This document shows positions 24,430 to 34,616 of a DNA stretch of 64,000 nucleotides, in pieces. The notes beneath the pieces were generated by a model that saw only the letters and a list, made by a program, of their open reading frames with translations, had not been told where the DNA came from and did not search any database. Position numbers and translations under genes: made by a program. Source of the DNA: Buddleja alternifolia (Eukaryota; Streptophyta; Magnoliopsida; Lamiales; Scrophulariaceae); the NCBI GenBank assembly GCA_019426215.1, contig CM033397.1, positions 30,444,480 through 30,508,479 of the forward strand. Reading direction: 5' to 3'. Each line of letters begins with the position of its first letter. Position 1 is the first letter of the stretch.

Positions 24430-26830
24430 TATAGGAGAAAATAATGTCGTCTTTTAGCCGTGAGTGCTCGTTTGAGTCAAAATCTGCTCTGAATTGTGGC
24501 ATGAATTTTGAGACAGAGTTCGGATGGATATTGACATACATAATATGAATGATGAACAAGTGGACTCGAAACCTAGTCTTATTGGCATGAATTTTGAGAC
24601 CACATACGCCAGCGCTGACGCGCCTCCTAAGATAGTCGATGCGCGCAGACTGTAGTATTGATGTTGAATCTGATTGTGATGATTCCGATGATGACTGTAC
24701 CTCCAAGCTCATTGTCGAGTCAGCTCATGCTGAGGTGGCTCGGATAGCTGCGGGGGAGCCATATTATTCTGGCTACTCTTCTCATTTTACCTCCTCGCGT
24801 GCCTGAAAATTTAGAAAACGCATAACTATTCCTCCGGAGTATGAAATTTTAGTTCCTTCTCCTGAGGATAGGCCCCACACGCCTCCTCCTGGTTACCTTT
24901 GTTTTTTCACTGCTCAGATAGATGTTGGTTTATGATTTTTCCTCTCCCCTTTGTATAAGGAAATCGCTAGGCGATATAAGGTGTCTTTGTGTCAGCTATC
25001 TCCGAACTCCATAAGCTTGATGCCTTCCTTCTTGATGGTGACTTCTTATCCCGCTAGTATCTTCTACTCATTTTTTCAAATTAAAAAATTGGAGAAATGA
25101 CTTTTTTACTTCACTTCCTGGGTAGATGTTAATTTTTGAAACATAGTTTCAAGACACACGGTGATTGGAGGTGAGAGTATTTCTTTATTTCTTCTCCTGT
25201 CTCGTGGAACTTTCCACGCAAGTGGATAGAGAATAGCCTCGGGTACCGTCGGTTCTCCTTAGGAAAGAGGCCTCCTTCTCACCAACGAATATTGGACTCA
25301 TTGAATGAGAGGGAATATGACATACAAATGTTGATTTCTGAGGATTTGCTAAGTCATTTTCACTTAATTCCTAGGCATAGACGCCTCCATGATAGCTTAG
25401 GTATAGCATGTATGTTTTCACAACCATTTTATATAATTGATTTAATATTCTTGCCATCTTCAAGTTTTGTCTTTGTATAATGCCATGATTTTTTGATCCT
25501 CGCATTCTTATTTTTCATATATGACTATGTTTAGGTCTTACTAGTAGAGAGGAGACAACTGTTGTTTCCTTCAGTAGGACTCTCAGATACCTGTTGTTAT
25601 TCCTCCTTCTCCTTCTGTGGGGAAAGCTGCTAACATTGCTAAGGGTAAATATGACAAAAAAGTAGTGAGACACCTGGTAGGAAAACTGATGGGAAGGCTC
25701 TTGCACGAGCTTGTAGGGCACCTTCTCCTATGTTGTCCCATGAGCGCCCATCTCAACATTTTTTGGATAGGGTAGTGCTACCTCCTAAGAAGCCTCGAGG
25801 ACCCTTCAGCTATGGAAATTCGAATGGCTCAAGGTCTCAAGAGCGACTACCAGTCCTATCTTTATTCTCTGCCTCTACTAAGAAGGCATCTTATGATTTC
25901 TTATCGGGGATGGCATCTCCCTGAGATCGCCAGTATTTAAATAATCTCTCTAATTCTGCTCTCTTCGAGAATTTCTCTTCTGCAATCCTTCAGGTAATCA
26001 CGAGGGTTTTTTTTTGTTTATAATTTATTATCTTATGCATACATTTCTTTTGTACACAACTTATTGATTATTTTTGTAACTTGATTTTTATTTTGCTCTT
26101 CTAGGTAAATCTCTTAGGTAGTGACATGATGAATCGTATCTATGCCCACGCCTCTATCTCTATTGACGACTCCAAGAAGTTGGGCGAATGTGAGAAACAA
26201 GTGCTCTCTTCGACCGAGAGTTTGACTAAGGAAAAAATCTTAAGGCGTGAGCTATCCTCAGAGTGGCGGAGCCGGTATACATGCTCAACTGAAGACTAAG
26301 AAAGCTGATGAGATCGAGAGGGCTTGTCGGACAGCTTGCGAGAAGGCTAGTGAGCAAGCAGTGTCTAACTTCTATCATTCTGTCAAAATTTTAGCAATAC
26401 TAGAGGCCAACTACAAGCGTCGTCATGAGGCTTTTCTTCAGTCCCCTGATTATCAAGAGGGGCTTGTGAACACAACTCTTGGGTACTATTATCATGGTTT
26501 TTGTAATTGTGTAAAGCAGCTCATAGGAATTGACATTTTATCTCTTGGTGAAGATACCTCATTCCTTCATGAGGGAGCAGGTTTGGATGATGCTCTTGAG
26601 CCAGTCGCGAAGACCCCCACGTGCATTCTACCTATTGATACTGAATTTGATGATTTTATTAATTTTCTTGCTATGAGAGGTACTGGCAAGTAGGCTGAGG
26701 AGCTAGTTATAGATGATGCTGCCTTGGAGGCCATCTTGAACATTCCTATGGATGGAGGAGCTGATGGCGAGGCTGCCGAAGGATAGGAGGTGGTGCCTAA
26801 GTCATTCTTCGAGCCACTGAAGAGCTTGCT
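24430..26830 (+). pseudogene. Extra ORF of a Tat gypsy element ('putative gypsy type transposon' domain), antisense to pol
   Basis: Reads across frames and stops as a protein of the type annotated as 'putative gypsy type transposon' (Transposase_28). Segments seen include LYKEIARRYKVSLCQLSPNS (about 24955-25013), MLISEDLLSHFHLIPRHRRL (about 25330-25390), a basic proline-rich linker (25730-25920), an intron-like GT..AG gap (25993-26104), and a coiled-coil-like C-terminal part with KADEIERACRTACEKA (about 26300). A stop lies at 26691-26693, with acidic residues after it. It is on the opposite strand to the Tat pol at 28751-30021 and lies on its 3' side, as described for antisense extra ORFs of Tat-lineage elements. 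The function of this protein is not established. Frameshifts make it non-functional. Confidence 0.6.
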
Positions 26831-27309
26831 GCTCAGGGTACCCTTTAGGTTTCTTTCGATCTTTCCACTTAGTTCATTTTTATTTTATTTTTTGCTTTGG
26901 ACTTCTGCGACAGCTTAGAGTAGCTCACTATTTCCCTTCAGATCGCACTGTAATGCCCACCTCTGTAACATAGATTCTTCCATCTTTTGCAAACATTTTA
27001 TTTATTGCCAGTTTATATTGCACCATATTTCTTATAATTCGCAGAATTATGTCTCCTTTGCTTAAGTAGTATGATGTGTTGTCTACCGGACTCGTGTGAT
27101 GCTTGAGTGTATGATTAACATCAAATGACAACATTAATTATTTGAAACTATTTACTCATGCAAGACGTACCTTAATTGAACGAAGCTCACTTGGAGCAAG
27201 TACTTAGGAGAGAACCCTCAACTTGGGTGAGCTTGTGGTTTCTTTCACGTCTCCCTTTTTTTTAATGGTTAACGCCTGCTTTTCACCATGTTTCATGTAT
27301 AAGTTTAAT
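26831..27309. other. Non-coding 3' region of the Tat element
   Basis: No gene seen. It lies between the antisense ORF remnant and a small inverted-repeat element. Confidence 0.35.
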
Positions 27310-27715
27310 TGCAAATGCCTAGGTTGTGTTTTATTTTGTTTTCAAACCAATTTTGGCCAAAACTTGTTTGCTTTATGCTTTTTTGACCAAAAAGAATTTT
27401 TTTGGTCAAAAAAATTGTCAACTATTGTCTCCCTACTAATTACATCAACTACAATATATATATATATATAACCATAATATTATAATCATTTAAAACTAAT
27501 ATTATATTATATTTTTCAATCATTAACTAATTATAACCACAACTTTTCAGACAAAAAGTTACATGATTTGACTGCTACATTAACTTTTGTCTCTTCTGAA
27601 AATAAAATCAAATACAAAGCCAAATACATTTTCATCAAAATACACAACTTTCAATAAACTTTTTCATCAAGATTTTCACAAAAAAAAGCTCCAAAATAAA
27701 AACAAACACAGCCAT
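27310..27715. mobile_element. MITE-like element
   Basis: The left end 'ggttgtgttttattttgttt' (27322) resembles the reverse complement of the right end, 'ggctgtgtttgtttttattt' (ending near 27711). The inner parts are A/T-rich with a (TA)n run at 27447-27469. No target duplication is certain. Confidence 0.45.
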
Positions 27716-27724
27716 AATTTTTCA

Positions 27725-28275
27725 CAGGGCCTTTGACATAAATGCCCGATTTTCCCCAAGTCTTTTAATGATAAATGTTTGGTTTCTCACAGGACTTTTA
27801 GTGATGAATATGTGGTTTTTCACAGGGCTTTTATGAATAAGTGTCTAATTTATTCACAAGGCTTGTATTGATAAGTTCATGATTTTTTCTAAGTACTTGT
27901 ATTGATAGGTGCCTGATTTTTTCACAGGGCTTGTCTTGATAGGTGCCTAATTTTTTCACAGGGCTGATATATTAATCTTGTAGGACTTTGGCCTGATGTC
28001 AGGGCTTCTGCCTAGTGTGTCACACAGTGCTTGTACCTGCTTTTTATCAGGACTTTCGCCTAGTATTTACAGGTCTTCCGATTGGTTTTTTATAGGGCTT
28101 TTACTCACTAGTCTTTCTACGAATAGGATTTTGGCCTTATTTCAGAGATTCTGCTTAGTTTTTCACAGGACTTTTTCCTGGTGTTTCACTAGGCTTTTCC
28201 CTAGCATTTAGCTTGACTCTCGCCTGATCTTTATAGGGCTTTCGCCTGGTTTTTCACAGGAATTTTGTCTACTAG
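27725..28275. repeat. Degenerate minisatellite in the Tat 3' region
   Basis: The phrase 'ttttcacagggctt..' followed by 'gataggtgcctgatt' or 'cgcctagt' recurs more than ten times with units of about 30-50 bp. It lies between pol and the antisense ORF remnant. Tandem repeats in the 3' untranslated region are a known trait of Tat/Ogre-type retrotransposons. Confidence 0.7.
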
Positions 28276-28750
28276 CCTTTGTCTATAATTTTTGCTCGTT
28301 TCTTTTCTTTTTGTTATCCCTTAATTTTTCTTATTTGAATCCATATTTTAATACTCATAGAAGAGGTTTAGTTTCTACACATCATGCGATTAATTGAAGG
28401 ACAATTTGGGTCTAAATGGGGAGGGACCATAATATCCATGCATGAGTATGGCAAAGTGAACCTAATGTTCGAGCATATCATAATAATGATTCAATGAGAT
28501 TGCAATCATAAATAATTTCAGAAGAACATAGATATAAAAGAAAAGTGAATATTGATCTTATATTAATTGCAACTTCGTATAACAAAATATCTGGAAAAGA
28601 CAGACATAAGTACGAATAGCCTAACGCTGACGAGACATGACATTGAATGCCACACTTCGAGTGCCTAAGCAAACAAAACATGACTTTTATTATTTGACAT
28701 GAAAACTAAAACAAAAAATGAAATAACTAACTTCTTGACACCCCTTCTGC
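28276..28750 (-). other. Tat element sequence downstream of pol
   Basis: Between the minisatellite and the pol stop (28751-28753 on the minus strand). No coding recognised. Confidence 0.35.
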
Positions 28751-30021
28751 TTAGGTACATTTTGCACCTAACTTTCTTCTAGGTGTAGAACTTTCTCAAA
28801 GTTTGGACATTCCAGGGCCTAGACCGCATTCTCCCATCTGTGTCCTCCAGCATATAGGCACCTCCACTTAGAATCTGGGTAACCTTGTAGGGACCCTCCT
28901 ACTTGGGTCCTAGATTTTCTATAGGTCGGAACACATCGGCCCTTCGCAAGACCAGGTCTCCCACTTGTAGCTCGCGGTTGACAACCTTACTGTTGTAAGC
29001 CACAACTATCATTTGCTTAAGTTTTTCCATTCTCAAGTAGGCCATATTTCTGAATTCCTCAATCACATTTAAACTTGCTCTCATCAGCTCCTCATTTTCC
29101 TCTGCGTTAAAATATCTAACCCAATGTGAGGTCACGTTAACCTCAAGTGGAATAACAACGTCTGCTCTATAGATGAGGCTGAACGGGGTATCTCCCATGG
29201 TGCTGCGAGGAGTAGTGCGATACGACCACAACACACTTGGGACCTCATCGACTCATGAGCTTCCTTCTCATTACAGCCTTGTCTTTAGGCTTTGCACTAT
29301 AATCCTATTAATAACCTCTACTTGCCCATTATATTTTGGGTGTCCAACAGCCGTAAACAACAGCTTTATGCCCATGTTATGGCACAAGTCTTGTATTTTG
29401 GCACCTTGGATTTGCTTCTCATTGTATGACGCAATCTCGCGAGGTATCCCTAACTTGAACAACACATGTTTCTTCAGCAATTTCATCACTTCGCCTTCAA
29501 TGACCTTTTCCAAAAGTTCGGCTTTAACCCACTTACTAAAATAATCAAGAGCCACCAGAAGGAATTTTTTTTTGCCCGACGACTATTGGGAATGGTCTAA
29601 CTATGTCTATTCTCTACCTAGCCGGTGGTATAACAACGTGTGTATCTGGCATTGCTCACACCTTCAGACTAACTCTTTAGCATCTGCCCTGATGGCAGTC
29701 CAAAAGTAGCCTACTCTAATTGCCTTAGCTACGATAGCAGTCTCCCTTCCATGGTTACCACACAGGCCTTTATATATCTCCCTTAGGACTTGTAGACCAT
29801 CCTCACCAATATGATCTTTAGCCTTCCGGCTTTTCACGAACATGTCATCTACATAGACTTTGATGTTTCTACCTAATTGCTTCTGGAACATCTTGTCCAT
29901 CATCCGATGATATGGGGCTCCAGCATTCTCCAGGGCAAATGACATAACTATATACAAATAGGTTCCGAAGGACATTATGAAGTTTTCTATGTTTTGGTCC
30001 TCACGTGCCAAAGGTATCTGG
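28751..30021 (-). pseudogene. Ty3/gypsy (Tat lineage) pol remnant: RT fragment fused to integrase
   Basis: Minus strand. A reverse transcriptase segment (about 29815-30010: IMSFGTYLYIVMSFALENAG, KVYVDDMFVKSRK) keeps its YVDD motif. It is followed at once by the zinc-binding start of integrase (VLREIYKGLCGNHGRE, about 29795), so the RT thumb and the whole RNase H are deleted. The integrase core has DYFSKWVKAE (about 29530) and GHPKYNGQVEVINR (29310-29350), but the central aspartate region reads REIASYNEKQ instead of SDNG, so it is catalytically dead. The C-terminal part (29234-28899) has LWSYRTTPRSTMGDTPF and ELQVGDLVLRR; a stop after NLGPK truncates it. The upstream end is cut at 30022 by a copia LTR. 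Confidence 0.8.
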
Positions 30022-30467
30022 TGATTAGGATCGGTGGACAACCACGGGGATGCCAATCGCAGCGAAAGCATGGAATTTAAATTTTAACACGAGGCATTCC
30101 CTAAACAAGGCTAGGCAGATCGGATTCAAAACTAAATCACTAGAGATAAGTTTATTCGTGTTTACCTTTTGAAGAACGGATCTGCAACAATCTTTTTAAG
30201 TAACTCTGTACTTCAATTCTCTGGATTGATTTGCTCGCGTCTCTATGGTGTACCCATACCTTAGTTCATATCCACGATTATCTCCACCAGTGCTAACCAG
30301 GAGAATATCGAATCTTGGCTTATAAAAAATGGGTAGGAATATTTTTTGGTGTTCTTTGTACTGAACACATAAGTTAGAAGAATAGTGAAAGAAGTGGAAG
30401 AGAATAGAAGAGAGAATTCACAAAAACCGTAATTTGTGTTAGGTTAAGTTTAGTTAATCAAAATTAA

Positions 30468-30500
<33 letters not shown>
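30022..30500 (-). repeat. 3' LTR of the outer copia element, terminal piece
   Basis: 30029-30238 aligns with 52762-52980 (5' LTR of the same element). It continues to a (TA)n run (30472-30500) that directly abuts the Sirevirus LTR. Confidence 0.7.
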
Positions 30501-30505
<5 letters not shown>

Positions 30506-31114
30506 GTCCCAAGTGGCATACAAAAAGGTCTAGAGGAGGGGGGTGAATAAACCATTACGTTTTCTTCGACTTCAAAATTTTTCGTTCCTCTTAAAATATT
30601 TTTGAACGCTTGGAAAACAAAGCACTAGTTCAAGGTGCTAGGATAACGATAACTTAAACTTAATTATTTTAACAATTACCAAGTAGGGCAAAGCTTATAT
30701 CGCTTAATCAGGGTTAGCACAGTAGAAAAGATTTTGATGATTAACGTTCGGTTTAGCCAATTAGTCACTTCACTGATTTTAAAGCTTATTAAAGATAATA
30801 TGCAAAAGATAAGGAAATAAATAAAATAGTAAAATAAATGACACAAGATATGAAAGGTTCACTAGGTAATGTAATACACTACTACAGAAATGACCTATAA
30901 CAGCGATTTTTTTGGGCCTATTACAGCGGTTTTAAACCGCTGTCATAGGTCACCCTATGACAGCGGTTTCGGCGGAACCGCTGTCATAGGGTCATTTATT
31001 CAAAAAAAATAAATTAAATTGGACCCTATGACACCGGTTCCGGCTGAACCGCTGTCATAGGGTGGTTTATTTTTATTTTTTTTAATTTTATTTTATCGTT
31101 TATAATGTTGCCAT

Positions 31115-31390
31115 GTCGGAATGACACGAAATTCGCACGGTCATAGAGAAACGGCATTCTGAACAAAATGCAAGAATTTATCTTGCGCTCTCGTGATTTT
31201 AGCCATCCGAGATTGTTTAAGGCCTCAAATACGCGTTTTATTACCAAGATACGTATTTTTGTAATAAAACGCGTATTTGAGGCCTTAAACGATCTCGGAT
31301 GGCTAAAATCACGAGAGCGTAAGACAAAGTCTTACGTTTTGTTCAGAATGCCGTTTCTCTATGACCTTGTGAATTTCGTGTCATTCCAAC
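31115..31390. repeat. Long hairpin: 130-bp inverted repeat with 16-base loop
   Basis: 31115-31244 and 31261-31390 are reverse complements with only about ten mismatches. The loop is 31245-31260. A transcript from either strand would fold into a long, nearly perfect duplex of the kind processed to small RNAs. No mature small-RNA identity is claimed. It is not needed for CACTA ends and may be a captured or internally duplicated segment. Confidence 0.85.
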
Positions 31391-31429
31391 ACCGCAAAAT
31401 TTCAACCGAGAAATATTTTCATAAATACA

Positions 31430-31775
31430 CAAATATACGTACACCCACACATACACAAATATACATACACCCATCAACATATACACAAATATACATACAC
31501 CCATCAACATATACACAAATATACATACACCCATCCACATATATACATACACAAATATACACACACCCACACATACACAAATACACCCATTAACATATAC
31601 ACATATATGCATACACCCATGAACATATACACAAATATACATACACCCATCCACATATATACATACACAAATATTCATACACAAATATACATACACACAC
31701 ATACACAAATACACATACACCCACATATACACAAATATAAATACACCCACACATACACAAATATACATATATATT
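31430..31775. repeat. CA-rich minisatellite, about 30-bp unit
   Basis: 'atatacacaaatatacatac' plus 'acccatcaac' and variants repeat from 31430 to about 31775. Open frames on both strands here (141 and 101 codons) are by-products of the repeat, since the units contain no stop codons in several frames. Confidence 0.8.
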
Positions 31776-31802
31776 TATATTTATCTAAAAAAAATACCAA
31801 AA

Positions 31803-32070
31803 TTAAATGGAAGAAGGCGGCAGCGGCGGAGGTGGGCGGCGTCGGCGGCGGCGGAGGTGGGCGTCGGCGGCGGCGGTCCTATACCGAGAGAAATCGAGAG
31901 AGAGAGAACTAGATCTAGAAATCGAGAGAGAAACCGAGAGAGAGAGAAGTAGATCTAAAAATAGAGAGAGAAACCGAGAGGGGCGGCGGACGGCGGCTGC
32001 GGCGGTGGTGGTGGTGAGAGAGTTGAGAGAGAGAGTGAGTGAGAGTGAGAGTGAGAGAGAGAGGGGGCCG
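31803..32070. repeat. GGC-rich and GAGA-rich low-complexity block
   Basis: (GGC)n-like sequence at 31815-31880 and 31981-32010, with GAGAGA runs at 31885-31980 and 32015-32065. Two copies of an 'aatcgagagagaaaccgaga' type unit lie between. Confidence 0.75.
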
Positions 32071-33425
32071 GTTTGAAATAAACCCACCCAAAATTTGAAC
32101 TTTTGGCAGCGGTTCGGCAGAACCGCTGCCACAAAGTTCACTTATGGCAGCGGTTCGGGCGAACCGCTGCCAAAAGTTCAATTTTTTTTTATTATTTTTT
32201 TTGACACTTATGACAGCGGTTCGGCTTGAACCGCTGTCATAGGTCCGAACCGAGTGCCCCCTATTACAGCAGTTTTCAAAACCGCTGTCATAGGTGTGCT
32301 GTAACAAGACTTTTTTGTGATAGTGATACCAGCTATGTCCTTCTTCTCTTTTTCATTTGGAGAAAACTCACTAAAGGATGATTAAAGTCTTCATACAGAG
32401 GATTTCTAAAAATGATGAATGAATAGAAAGATGATCTTGAGCTCTTTGATCACACAGACTTCAGCTCCACTTGAGACCTCTTCAACAAGCTTCTCTTACT
32501 CAGAAATACTACTTCATTCACAACTTCTTCCTCACACAGATGAAAGAGGTTGAAATGTTTTTGTCACAGAGGTTTGTTTGATTTTTGGAAGTTCAAACAA
32601 CTTGGAATATCTTAATAATAGTGAGGGGTTCTTCAATGGAAGATGTTTGTGATATTTGTGACTGTCTTTGGAATGTATGAAAAGCTTGAAGGTTTTGGCT
32701 ACGGAGTTTTAAAGCTTTTCTTGAAAGGATTTCAGCAAAGTTTGGACGTACTTTTCTTATGTAATTCTTGGTGATTAGGATTTGATGAAAGGTGTTATTT
32801 ATAGACTTTTCTTGGGGTTTGTCCGTTGGACACATGCTGGCGCGTGTCTATCACTCGACTAGTGGGTAGCTCTTTTTTCTAACATTCCTGAATTTTCGCT
32901 GTACCGATTGAATGTAGCAGATTTTGAACTCTGGCAGTCTAGCCAATGGTGGCTTGTCCGTATGCAATTAGTCCTTATCACATTTAATGCTCTTATAAGG
33001 CATTGAATGAATTTGAATTTATTTTTCATTGGAAATAAATGCACGTTGATGATTGCACTTAAGTCCTTCATGACTTCGGAATTTATTTCAGGTGAATCTG
33101 ATCTCTTGATCACTTGGTAACTTTAAACGCTAATTCATAATTCCTGAAATGTCTTTTAGCGTTTGACAGACGCTTAAGACCATCTTCATCTTCACTTGAC
33201 TTTAGACGCTGATCTTTGATAGACTCCCCTAGAATTCTATCAACGACTCGGTATCCAACACTTAATCTAAAATCTATAAAGATAAAAATTCAAGTCGACC
33301 AAAATAATAAACTTTCAAACGCTTATACAGATTTTCTATGAAAGCATAAACTTATATTTTTTTGGGGTCTAACATAAAATCCTATCTTGTCATCTTTCAA
33401 ACATCTAACTTGAAATTTCCTAACA

Positions 33426-33440
33426 ATTTCTCCTTTTTTG
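33426..33440 (-). other. Sirevirus polypurine tract
   Basis: The minus strand reads 'caaaaaaggagaaat' directly before the 3' LTR start TGTTAGG. Confidence 0.75.
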
Positions 33441-33587
33441 ATGATGTCAAGACTCTAACTCTTTTATAATTTAAGAGTTAAACGGAAACCAAAAGATCTT
33501 ATTAGTTAGCATTAGAAATTTAGTTAAGTTAGCTAACAGTTATATTAGCTTTAACAAGATGTTTCAGTGTTTAATCATTCATTCATA

Positions 33588-33918
33588 GGGAAAATTGCTT
33601 TTTTGGTCCCATAATTGGCACCCTCTACACTTTTGTTCCGCGCTTGTTGATTTTCTCACTTTTGGTCCCATGACCAAATTCCGTCAAGAAATTAACGAAT
33701 CAAGCTGTTAAGTTAATAAAAAAAAAAGAAAAAACATTAAAAAAATAAAAAAAGATGAATTACCATATTACCCCCTTCATATCTTTATATTTACTTCTAA
33801 TACCAACTTTAAAATAAAAATTTAAAATGAAAAAAAGTAATTATATATATACACATATGTGTGTATGAATGTGTGTGTGTGTGTGTGAGTGCATGTGTGC
33901 GCGAGTGCGTGTGTGTGT

Positions 33919-33956
<38 letters not shown>

Positions 33957-34279
33957 ATGTGTGCGCGAGTGCGTGTGTGTGTGATTGTGTGTGTGTGTGT
34001 GTGTAATTGTGTGTGTGTGTGTGTATTGTTGTGTGTGTGCGTGTGATTAGGGGTGGGGTGGGGTGGGGAAGAAGATGAATAGTGTTCTTGCTTTTTTTTT
34101 TACTTTGACTTTTGACTAACGGAATTTGACATTGACCCATTAATTTCTTGATGAAATTTGGTCATGGGACCAAAAGTGAGAATTTTCAACACTTATGGGA
34201 CCAAAAGTGAGAAAATCAACAAGCGCGAGACCAAAAGTGTAGAGGATGGCAATTATGGGACCAAAAAAGCAATTTTCCC
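33588..34279. mobile_element. MULE-like MITE with long terminal inverted repeats, 692 bp
   Basis: Ends GGGAAAATTGC..GCAATTTTCCC, flanked by the 10-bp duplication TTCATTCATA (33578-33587 and 34280-34289). The inverted repeat extends over 100 bp and carries 'ttttggtccca' phrases. The right arm has an additional internal copy of such a phrase. The centre is a TG microsatellite. It sits inside the Sirevirus, just upstream of the polypurine tract. Confidence 0.85.
33868..34052. repeat. (TG)n microsatellite with an internal duplication
   Basis: Runs of TG interrupted by 'gcatgtgtgcgcgagtgcgt', which occurs twice (33890 and 33954), so a unit of about 64 bp was duplicated. The histidine/threonine-rich frame on the minus strand is an artefact of this repeat. 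Confidence 0.85.
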
Positions 34280-34616
34280 TTCATTCATATATAAACATTA
34301 AAATCATACAGTGATTGCACTGAAAATAAGCAAAGCAATAGAAGATGAAAAAAATTAACAAAGGTAAACTATCATCTTCTCTGACACTTAGATGCCTCAC
34401 GCTGTTCTTCTTGGTAAATCTCATTTGCTAGTTCAAGAAGAACTCTATCGATATCAATCATAGTCGTATGATATTCTTCATTCTAGTCATCATGATTTTT
34501 CTTGGCACTTCGGTTAAGCTTTAGCAACGTCTCAACCCACTGATCTGGTTGAATGTCAAGCATTCGAATAAGATCATGGTATAAATCTTAGACCCTGTCA
34601 TTTGAAGGCCTCCAAT

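Larger units (their letters stand above)
30877..32325. mobile_element. Non-autonomous CACTA element, 1449 bp, with ATA target duplication
   Basis: Begins CACTACTACAGAAAT and ends (reverse complement) CACTATCACAAAAAAG. It is flanked by the 3-bp duplication ATA (30874-30876 and 32326-32328). The other Sirevirus LTR holds the unoccupied site (45271-45285, 'gatgtaatctcagct'), which confirms the boundaries. Both ends carry arrays of GACAGCGGTT/AACCGCTGTC motifs (30900-31060 and 32105-32300). The interior is a 130-bp-armed hairpin, a CA-rich minisatellite and a purine-rich GGC/GAGA block. No transposase. Confidence 0.9.
30501..33425 (-). repeat. Sirevirus 3' LTR, interrupted by a CACTA miniature
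   Basis: TGTTGG..TAACA ends, matching 44915-46325 on both sides of the 1449-bp insertion. Without it the LTR is about 1473 bp, some 60 bp longer than the 5' LTR, which lacks a segment equivalent to about 32587-32650. Confidence 0.85.

Noticed and set aside
27725..28275. CRISPR-like regularly spaced repeats
   Set aside because: Units are degenerate, directly adjoining and in a plant retrotransposon; no spacers or cas genes.
30460..30500. Target site duplication of the Sirevirus
   Set aside because: The left flank is a (TA)n run and the right flank reads 'tactc'; no five-base match can be defended.
31168..31912. Long open frames on both strands rich in His, Thr, Tyr or Cys, Val
   Set aside because: They are read from a CA-rich minisatellite and a GGC/GAGA block that lack stop codons in several frames.
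33841..34140. His/Thr-rich 99-codon frame
   Set aside because: Translation of a TG microsatellite inside a MITE.
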